Shown here in pieces: positions 1-5,092 of a stretch of 5,092 nucleotides of DNA. The notes beneath the pieces were generated by a model, which was not told the origin of the DNA, made no database searches, and saw only the letters and a list, made by a program, of their open reading frames with translations. Every line of letters begins with the position of its first letter. Within the stretch, counting starts at the first letter, position 1. Origin of the DNA: Gammaproteobacteria bacterium (GTDB lineage: Bacteria; Pseudomonadota; Gammaproteobacteria; Pseudomonadales; GM7GCV1); the NCBI GenBank assembly GCA_030830945.1, contig JAURLY010000093.1, positions 1 to 5,092 on the forward strand. The letters are read 5' to 3'. The translations under genes were made by a program, and so were the position numbers.

Positions 1-799
1 AGAACCAGAACAAATGCTGAAACAAAATTGGTGATCCACCGCTGTAATCAAGTTGTTGGCCCAGAGATACCATCGCCGGCATAAAGAAGCTGGTATGCAG
101 TGTCCGGTCGAGCAACATCATGATGGCGCTGACGAAAAGAGCGGGGAAGGCAAGCAGTGCCAATATGGTGGCAACAAAAATGCCCCAGACGGATAGCGGC
201 ATACGCATCATGGTCATGCCATGTGTACGTGCCTGCAGCACGGTGGTCACATAATTTAGGCCGCCCATGGTGGCTGCAACAATAAATACGCCCAGGGAGA
301 TCAGCATCAGGATGATTCCCCAGTCAGACCCCGGCGTGCCTTCTGTAATTGCCTGCGGTGGGTAGAGCGTCCAGCCAGCGCCTGTTGGGCCGCCCGGAAC
401 AAAAAAGCTGGCAAACAGGATGATCACGGATAGCAAATACGCCCAGTAGCTAAGCATGTTTACAAAGGGGAACACCATGTCCCTTGCACCGCACATCAAG
501 GGAATCAGGTAGTTACCAAAGCCACCAAGAAACAGGGCAGTAAGCAGGTAAATAACCATGATCATGCCGTGCATAGTGACGTACTGGTAGTAGGTCGCCG
601 CGTCCATATCAATGACACCCGGCAAACCAATTTGCATGCGCATCAGCGCAGACAATGTGAGTGCTACCAGGCCGGCGACAATGGCGGTCAAGGAATACTG
701 GATAGCAATGACCTTATGGTCCTGGCTCCAGACATATTTTGTCCAAAAACTTTGTGGCTCGTGGAGCTCTTCGCGTTCGGCATCATCTGCGTAAGCCAT
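1..799 (-). CDS. ctaD: Cytochrome c oxidase subunit I, N-terminal half (partial)
   Basis: Catalytic subunit of a haem-copper terminal oxidase in the inner membrane, which reduces O2 to water and pumps protons. The start is ATG at 799-797, preceded by a strong Shine-Dalgarno sequence inside the end of ctaC. The frame stays open for 266 codons to the window edge, against roughly 530 or more in the family. The protein begins MAYADDAEREELHEPQSFW, followed by the family signature around WSQDHKVIAIQY (24-35). Visible motifs are TMHGMIMV with H77, the expected low-spin haem a ligand, and GNYLIPL then ARDM with N96 and D107, matching the D-channel entrance. LSYWAYLLS (116-124) begins a further membrane helix, and at least five hydrophobic segments are present. 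The sequence stops at QHLFWF, just before the expected GHPEVY motif, so the CuB ligands and the pump glutamate cannot be checked. It lies 4 bases downstream of ctaC and must be co-transcribed with it. Whether it is fused to subunit III, as in some relatives, cannot be seen. Confidence 0.95.
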   Translation of the reverse strand, partial: MAYADDAEREELHEPQSFWTKYVWSQDHKVIAIQYSLTAIVAGLVALTLSALMRMQIGLPGVIDMDAATYYQYVTMHGMIMVIYLLTALFLGGFGNYLIPLMCGARDMVFPFVNMLSYWAYLLSVIILFASFFVPGGPTGAGWTLYPPQAITEGTPGSDWGIILMLISLGVFIVAATMGGLNYVTTVLQARTHGMTMMRMPLSVWGIFVATILALLAFPALFVSAIMMLLDRTLHTSFFMPAMVSLGQQLDYSGGSPILFQHLFWF

Positions 800-803
800 A
801 TTG

Positions 804-2282
804 CTATTCCCCTTCTACACTTAATGATGAGTTGGCTTTGGCATAGGCCACCAGAGCATCGATCTGTTCTTCCGATAGAGGCACTGGCGGCATAACAGGC
901 TGGAATCCTTCGACGACCTTGGCCGTTGGATTCATTATGGATTCTCGTATGTAGGCTTCGTCAGCAATTGCTGTGGTGCCATCCGAGAAAGTACGTTGAG
1001 ATCCATATAAATCTTTCCAGGTTGGCCCGATAACCTGACTGCCGTCGATACTGTGACAGCCATTGCAGGCATTCTGGGCCGCGACCTGGGCGCCCAGTTC
1101 CTCCAAACTCATATCGTCAGAGGATGAAGACGCATCCGAACTACCCATATCATCTTCGGATTCAGGCGCTGACGAATCTGAATTGTCTGACTCCTGACCG
1201 AGGGACTGGGCATAGGCCACAATGGCATCGAGCTGTTCTTCACTAAAGTCGTAGGCAATCATGACGGGGGGGAATCCGGCAACAAGTTTGGCCTGTGGAT
1301 CAATGATGGATTCCCGGAAATAGGCTTCGTCAACAATAATGGTGCTGCCGTCGGCGAGACTAGTCTCACGACCAAAAATTCCCTGCCAGGTTGGTGCCAG
1401 CGAGGGGCTGCCGTCGACGCTATGACAGGCGACACAGCCCTGTCCGTTTACCAGGGCTTCGCCCTGATCCACCAGTCCGCCGGTGGTGCCCAAAGTGAGC
1501 GATTCGGCAAAGGTTGGTTTTGATTCCAGCCATGCATCAAATTCATCTTGCGGCGCCATCACCATGTGGCCGCGCATATTGTAGTGTCCTACACCACAAA
1601 GCTCCGCACAGAGAATTTCGTAGCGGCCTTCGCGTGTAGGGGTAAACCAGAACCAGGAAACAATGCCTGGCACCATATCCATCTTGGCGCGAATCTGGGG
1701 TACATAGAAATCGTGTAGTACGTCGACCGACCGAAGCAGTGCTTTCACTGGTCGATCCATGGGGACATAGAGTTCGTTGGAGAGGATGATGCGATCATCC
1801 TGACCATTGGGGTCATCGGGGCTCAGCCCCAGGGGGAGTTGCCCGTTAATAAAACGGGGTTCGCTGGTGCCAAATACGCCATCGTCGCCCGGGTAGCGGA
1901 AGGTCCAGCGCCATTGGGTACCCACTGCTTCAAATTCGTGGGCATCCTCGGGGACGGTCACATAGTCGTTGTAGACGATCAGTCCGGGAGCAAGCATGGC
2001 AACAATACCTACCGAACTCAGCCCGATCAGCCACCATTCCAGTTTTTTGTTTTCCGGTTGGTATACGGCCTTCAAGCCTGGTCTGGTGCGATACTTGATT
2101 AGCACATAGATCAAGAAGAAGGCGATCGCGAGCGTGACCACACCAGTGACAGCCAGCGTAATAATTACGGTGGTATCAATACTGCCCCAATTGGAGGCAA
2201 CTGGCGTGAAAGTCCAAGGCGTAAGGAAATTAAAGAGTACTGATCCAATGACCAGTATTATCAGGACGACTGCTATAGCCAT
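804..2282 (-). CDS. ctaC: Cytochrome c oxidase subunit II with two fused cytochrome c domains
   Basis: Electron-entry subunit of a caa3-like cytochrome c oxidase, 492 residues; plain subunit II is about 250-300. Start is ATG at 2282, with AGAAGGAT 8-9 bases upstream. Hydrophobic segments are at about 1-20, 37-62 and 83-104; the basic IKYRTR after the second puts that loop in the cytoplasm and the rest in the periplasm. The family motif ENKKLEWWL is at 77-85. GTQWRWTFRYPG (121-132) holds the aromatic electron-entry residues W124 and W126. CuA ligands are complete: H190, C225, E227, C229, H233 and M236. Haem c site 1 is CVACH (283-287) with likely axial M341. A Ser/Asp/Glu-rich linker covers 362-392. 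Haem c site 2 is CNGCH (406-410) with likely axial M464. The first N-terminal segment has no lipobox and no clear AxA cleavage site, so it may be an uncleaved anchor. The overall style resembles the alternative CoxM-type subunits of proteobacteria; that subgroup is inferred from memory of the family. It is the first gene of the ctaC-ctaD operon. Confidence 0.96.
   Translation of the reverse strand: MAIAVVLIILVIGSVLFNFLTPWTFTPVASNWGSIDTTVIITLAVTGVVTLAIAFFLIYVLIKYRTRPGLKAVYQPENKKLEWWLIGLSSVGIVAMLAPGLIVYNDYVTVPEDAHEFEAVGTQWRWTFRYPGDDGVFGTSEPRFINGQLPLGLSPDDPNGQDDRIILSNELYVPMDRPVKALLRSVDVLHDFYVPQIRAKMDMVPGIVSWFWFTPTREGRYEILCAELCGVGHYNMRGHMVMAPQDEFDAWLESKPTFAESLTLGTTGGLVDQGEALVNGQGCVACHSVDGSPSLAPTWQGIFGRETSLADGSTIIVDEAYFRESIIDPQAKLVAGFPPVMIAYDFSEEQLDAIVAYAQSLGQESDNSDSSAPESEDDMGSSDASSSSDDMSLEELGAQVAAQNACNGCHSIDGSQVIGPTWKDLYGSQRTFSDGTTAIADEAYIRESIMNPTAKVVEGFQPVMPPVPLSEEQIDALVAYAKANSSLSVEGE
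808..816 (-). promoter_or_regulatory. Ribosome binding site of ctaD
   Basis: On the minus strand AGAAGGGGA lies 8 bases before the ctaD ATG. It overlaps the last codons of ctaC (Glu-Gly-Glu-stop), so ribosomes finishing ctaC would be positioned to start ctaD. This supports translational coupling and fixes the ctaD start. Confidence 0.75.
831..1427 (-). repeat. Tandem duplication of the cytochrome c domain within ctaC
   Basis: Two in-frame copies, at 1427-1200 (residues 286-361) and 1058-831 (residues 409-484), align without gaps over 76 residues. Hand counting gives 41 identities (about 54%). The period is 123 codons, or 369 bases. Similarity is still visible in the DNA: 844-872 and 1213-1241 match at 25 of 29 positions. 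Shared landmarks are CHS-DGS, PTW, DEAY-RESI, AK-V-GF and SEEQ-DA-VAYA. The copies are closer to each other than unrelated class I cytochromes c usually are, which points to internal duplication rather than two separate fusions. Confidence 0.9.
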
Positions 2283-2290
2283 GCGTTGTT

Positions 2291-2298
2291 ATCCTTCT
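2291..2298 (-). promoter_or_regulatory. Ribosome binding site of ctaC
   Basis: On the minus strand AGAAGGAT lies 8 bases before the ATG at 2282. It is a near-consensus Shine-Dalgarno at normal spacing and supports the chosen ctaC start. No in-frame competing start has a comparable site. Confidence 0.75.
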
Positions 2299-2329
2299 AT
2301 TCAGCCATAACTACCATTCACACGGACAG

Positions 2330-2351
2330 CTGGCTTCTAAAAAGAAGTCAG
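2330..2351 (+). repeat. Hairpin with 9-bp stem and AAAA loop upstream of ctaC
   Basis: CTGGCTTCT (2330-2338) pairs with AGAAGTCAG (2343-2351) around an AAAA loop. As plus-strand RNA all nine pairs form, one being G-U. As minus-strand RNA (the ctaC leader) the same position becomes an A-C mismatch. No T-tract follows on either strand, so it is not a standard terminator. It lies about 50-70 bases before the ctaC start. Function unknown. Confidence 0.5.
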
Positions 2352-2376
2352 GAATAACGCTAGCCACTATCAGCAC

Positions 2377-2393
2377 TCAGGCCTTTTGCCTGA
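2377..2393. repeat. Perfect 6-bp hairpin (TCAGGC/GCCTGA)
   Basis: TCAGGC (2377-2382) and GCCTGA (2388-2393) form a perfect inverted repeat around a 5-base loop, CTTTT on the plus strand. It could form a leader hairpin in ctaC mRNA or be a small operator. No T-tract follows on either strand, so terminator function is unlikely. A six-base stem is short enough to occur by chance. Confidence 0.4.
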
Positions 2394-2706
2394 AATGACG
2401 TTTCGTCGACAGAACTACAAAAACTAGAACTGCATATAGGCGATGTCGTCGCTTTGTGCTGTCTACAACCCCTCTGTAATTCTTAATTGTTGCGAGGGTA
2501 ATTCAGTAGTCAGGGGCTTAACCGAGGTTTTACTGCCCGTAACCAAAACTGATGATTGAACTAAGCATACAGAAATAAATAAGAAAGAAAAGGTTGATAT
2601 GTCAATTTGTGCGGGTGCCAATAAATAATGGATCATAATAACCTGATTGTATTCAGTTGCATTTCCTTGGCGTGCCGCTACTCTTTCTGCCAAATTGAAT
2701 TTCCCT

Positions 2707-2710
2707 GAGA
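2707..2710 (+). promoter_or_regulatory. Weak ribosome binding site of polA
   Basis: GAGA lies 5 bases before the ATG at 2716. It is a poor match to the Shine-Dalgarno consensus and closely spaced, suggesting modest translation. The start is decided mainly by protein homology: PLILVDGSSYLYRAFHALPPL-type N termini are standard in PolA. Confidence 0.4.
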
Positions 2711-2715
2711 TATAC

Positions 2716-5092
2716 ATGTCTGAATCCGCTCCTTTAATCCTTGTTGATGGATCTTCCTACCTTTACAGGGCGTTCCATGCACTGCCTCCGCTGGCAACTT
2801 CGAAAGGCCAGCCTACAGGGGCCGTAAGGGGCGTGGTTTCAATGTTGCGCAAATTGCGAGATCAACATCCAGACAGCAACATCGTCGTTGTGTTTGATGC
2901 CAAGGGTAAAACGTTTCGCGACGATATGTATCCTGAATACAAAGCCCAGCGACCGCCCATGCCGGATGAGATGCGGGAGCAAATTGAACCACTGCACGAT
3001 TGCGTTCGGGCACTGGGATTCCCCATGATTATTCATCCGGGCGTCGAGGCAGACGATGTAATGGGTACGCTGGCAGTGCAGGCGGCAGCTCAAGGGCAGA
3101 AAAGCATTATTTCTACCGGTGACAAGGATATGGCACAGCTGGTGAACGACCATATCACGCTGGTGAATACCATGTCTGAAAGCACCTATGACCGTCAGGG
3201 TGTGATCGACAAGTTCGGTGTGCCGCCAGAATTGATCATCGATTACCTCGCCATTATTGGTGATAGCTCGGACAATATTCCCGGGGTGCCCGGAGTTGGT
3301 CCCAAGAGCGCCACGCCCATGCTTAATGCCATCGGTGGCCTCAAGGATATTTACGACAATCTGGAAGCGATACGGGAACTTGATTTTCGCGGCGCCAAGA
3401 AAATGCCGGAAAAACTGGCTGAGCATCGCGAGCAGGCGTTTATGTCCTACGATCTTGCCACTATCAAGACAGATATTGAGCTTGAGGAAACGCCGGCCGA
3501 TTTGGTTAACCGCGAGCCTGACCAAGCGAAACTAAAAACACTATATGCCGAGTTGGAATTTAAAAGCTGGCTGAAGGATCTGGACGCGCCCAAGGCTGAA
3601 GATAAGCCTGCAAAGACAACAACGACCAAGCCTGTCGAGCAGGTCGGGAAGGATTACAGCTGCGTTCTAGACAAAGACGAATTTGAACAATGGCTGCAAA
3701 AGTTAAAAGACGCCGAGACCTTTGCCTTTGATACCGAGACAACCAGCCTGAATTACATGGATGCAGAATTGGTCGGCCTGTCTTTTGCCCTGCAGGCAGG
3801 TCAAGCCGCCTACGTACCCGTGGCGCACGATTATATGGATGCCCCTGCACAGCTGGATCGCGATTGGGTTTTGGAGCAGTTAAAACCGATTCTGGAGGAT
3901 GAAAACCGCACCATCGTGGCCCAAAACCTCAAATACGATCAATCGGTACTGGCCAACTATGGCATCGATGTGAAGTGCAAGGTTATGGACACCATGCTGG
4001 AATCCTATGTGCTCAATTCTGTTGCCGGCCGGCACGATATGGATTCCCTGGCAATGCGGCATCTGGAGCGGGAAACCATTCATTTTGAAGACATTGCCGG
4101 CAAGGGCACCAAGCAACTTACTTTCAATCAGATCGCGCTTGAGGAAGCGGCGCCCTATGCAGCAGAAGATGCCGATATTACCCTGCAATTACATCAGGCA
4201 CTCTGGCCACAACTGGAAGAAATTCCGTCGCTCAAAAAGCTCTATGAGGATATCGAGGCACCCCTGGTGCGGGTTCTATCTCATGTAGAGCGCAATGGCA
4301 CACTGATTGACCCGGATGCCATGTTTGCCCAGAGCGAGGAAATTGCCGCCAAAGTGCAAAATCTGGAAACACAGGTTCATGATCTGGCCGGGCAAGTATT
4401 CAATTTGGGCTCTCCCAAGCAGTTGCAGGAAATTCTCTACGAAAAACAGCAACTGCCGGTACTCAAAAAAACACCCAAGGGGCAGCCGTCCACTGCGGAA
4501 GAAGTTTTACAGCGTCTGGCAGACGACTACGAGATCCCGCGTTTAATCCTGGAATACCGCTCATTGAGCAAGCTCAAGTCGACCTACACAGACAAGTTAC
4601 CGTTGATGATCAACAAAAAAACCGGTCGAGTTCATACCTCGTACCAGCAAGCAGTTGCTGCCACCGGTCGTTTGTCTTCCACCGACCCCAACCTGCAAAA
4701 CATTCCAGTTCGGACCGAGGAAGGCCGTCGTATTCGCAAAGCGTTTATAGCCCCCAAAGGGATGAAAATTGTTGCTGCGGATTATTCCCAGATAGAGCTG
4801 CGAATCATGGCGCATTTGTCCCATGATCAGGGCTTGATGAAAGCTTTTAAGGAAGGCAGGGATGTTCACAGTGCCACCGCCGCCGAGGTATTTGGCGTGG
4901 AGCTGGATGACGTGACCTCCGACCATCGCCGCAAGGCCAAAGCCATTAACTTTGGTTTGATCTACGGAATGAGCGCATTTGGCCTGGGGCGTCAGTTACA
5001 GGTTGCTCGCAATGAAGCGCAGCAATACATTGACCTCTATTTTGATCGATACGCGGGGGTTAAACAGTTTATGGATCGTATACGCGCCCAGG
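2716..5092 (+). CDS. polA: DNA polymerase I, missing C-terminal end (partial)
   Basis: Removes Okazaki RNA primers and fills gaps in replication and excision repair, in the cytoplasm. The frame is open for 792 codons to the window edge; about 130 residues remain unseen if length is typical (about 920-930). The 5' nuclease domain (about 1-290) has all metal-binding acids expected from E. coli: D11, D61, E111, D113, D114, D136, D138, D183 and D186, with GDSSDNIPGVPGVG at 182-195. A Lys/Thr-rich linker lies near 290-310. The 3'-5' exonuclease domain (about 320-500) has the full DEDDy set: D339, E341 (FDTE), D408 (LKYD), Y481 and D485 (YAAED), so proofreading should be active. The polymerase domain shows TGRLSS with R652, motif A DYSQIELR with D689, and the O helix with R738, K742, F746 and Y750. 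Motif C (HDE) lies beyond the edge. Spacing to E. coli residues is constant (16) from the exonuclease domain onward, so there is no internal indel or frameshift there. It is divergent from ctaC and functionally unrelated to it. Confidence 0.98.
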   Translation, partial: MSESAPLILVDGSSYLYRAFHALPPLATSKGQPTGAVRGVVSMLRKLRDQHPDSNIVVVFDAKGKTFRDDMYPEYKAQRPPMPDEMREQIEPLHDCVRALGFPMIIHPGVEADDVMGTLAVQAAAQGQKSIISTGDKDMAQLVNDHITLVNTMSESTYDRQGVIDKFGVPPELIIDYLAIIGDSSDNIPGVPGVGPKSATPMLNAIGGLKDIYDNLEAIRELDFRGAKKMPEKLAEHREQAFMSYDLATIKTDIELEETPADLVNREPDQAKLKTLYAELEFKSWLKDLDAPKAEDKPAKTTTTKPVEQVGKDYSCVLDKDEFEQWLQKLKDAETFAFDTETTSLNYMDAELVGLSFALQAGQAAYVPVAHDYMDAPAQLDRDWVLEQLKPILEDENRTIVAQNLKYDQSVLANYGIDVKCKVMDTMLESYVLNSVAGRHDMDSLAMRHLERETIHFEDIAGKGTKQLTFNQIALEEAAPYAAEDADITLQLHQALWPQLEEIPSLKKLYEDIEAPLVRVLSHVERNGTLIDPDAMFAQSEEIAAKVQNLETQVHDLAGQVFNLGSPKQLQEILYEKQQLPVLKKTPKGQPSTAEEVLQRLADDYEIPRLILEYRSLSKLKSTYTDKLPLMINKKTGRVHTSYQQAVAATGRLSSTDPNLQNIPVRTEEGRRIRKAFIAPKGMKIVAADYSQIELRIMAHLSHDQGLMKAFKEGRDVHSATAAEVFGVELDDVTSDHRRKAKAINFGLIYGMSAFGLGRQLQVARNEAQQYIDLYFDRYAGVKQFMDRIRAQ

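Larger units (their letters stand above)
2283..2715. other. Divergent ctaC-polA intergenic region, no gene recognised
   Basis: These 433 bases separate two divergently transcribed genes and must hold the promoters of both. The ctaC-proximal half (about 2283-2530) has mixed composition, two clear small hairpins and several weaker inverted repeats: GCGA/TCGC at 2440-2452, CCCTC/GAGGG at 2470-2498 and AACCGAGGTT at 2520-2529. The polA-proximal half is AT-rich (about 2550-2650). I found no convincing paired -35/-10 sigma70 promoter on either strand, no intrinsic terminator with a T-tract and no tRNA. The polA frame is closed upstream by a TGA at 2644-2646. A minus-strand open frame of 84 codons (2717-2463) starts on top of the polA start. 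It resembles no family I know and is treated as chance. Confidence 0.7.

Noticed and set aside
569..895. 108-codon plus-strand open frame across the ctaC-ctaD junction
   Set aside because: It is antisense to well-supported oxidase genes and its translation looks random. The same applies to the plus-strand frame at 1839-2102.
2415..2475. Possible promoters around TATAGG (2435-2440, plus) and TAGACA...TATATG (minus)
   Set aside because: The plus-strand -10-like box has no -35 at 17 bases, and the minus-strand pair is spaced about 21 bases. Neither meets a reasonable sigma70 standard.
2571..2610. Possible minus-strand intrinsic terminator: TTGA/TCAA repeat before a T-rich run
   Set aside because: The stem is only 4 bp and AT-rich, and the T-rich run is interrupted by C and A. 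It is too weak, and no gene on that strand ends there.
2594..2639. Possible polA promoter: TTGATA (2594-2599) with CATAAT (2634-2639)
   Set aside because: Each hexamer is a fair match alone, but the spacing is 34 bases, far from 16-18. No suitable partner lies at the right distance from either, so no promoter is called.
2463..2717. 84-codon minus-strand open frame beginning at the polA start, with an AAAGGAG-like sequence upstream
   Set aside because: The apparent Shine-Dalgarno is the complement of conserved polA codons (Ala-Pro-Leu-Ile) and sits too far from the ATG. The translation has no recognisable motif or family, and it lies in an AT-rich region where chance open frames are common.
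2839..3525. 228-codon minus-strand open frame inside polA
   Set aside because: It is antisense to the highly conserved 5' nuclease domain of PolA. Its length reflects polA codon bias, and the translation has no recognisable family features.

Overview
The window looks like chromosomal core-genome sequence from a Gram-negative, aerobically respiring bacterium, most likely a gammaproteobacterium. The PolA is close to the enterobacterial/pseudomonad form through all its motifs and keeps an intact proofreading site. The oxidase is a haem-copper cytochrome c oxidase with cytochrome c domains fused to subunit II. Genus cannot be fixed from this sequence alone.

Layout. Positions 1-799 (minus strand) hold the N-terminal half of cytochrome c oxidase subunit I (ctaD), which runs off the left edge. 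Positions 804-2282 (minus strand) hold a complete subunit II (ctaC). It carries a CuA domain and two C-terminal c-type haem domains joined by a Ser/Asp-rich linker. ctaC comes first and ctaD starts 4 bases after its stop, so the two form one translationally close operon transcribed leftward. Positions 2283-2715 are a 433-base divergent intergenic region with no convincing gene. It contains two short hairpins next to ctaC and an AT-rich half next to polA. Positions 2716-5092 (plus strand) hold DNA polymerase I (polA), which runs off the right edge after residue 792, about 130 residues short of the usual end.

How the genes work together. CtaC and CtaD are the electron-entry and catalytic subunits of one terminal oxidase in the inner membrane. 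Electrons should enter through the fused c haems, pass to CuA, then to the haem a and haem-Cu centre of CtaD, which reduces O2 to water and pumps protons. polA is an unrelated housekeeping gene (Okazaki primer removal and repair synthesis) that only shares the divergent upstream region.

The most distinctive feature is the tandem duplication of the cytochrome c domain in CtaC (about 54% identity between copies by hand alignment, no gaps over 76 residues). I found no mobile element, CRISPR array, tRNA, rRNA or evident new system.
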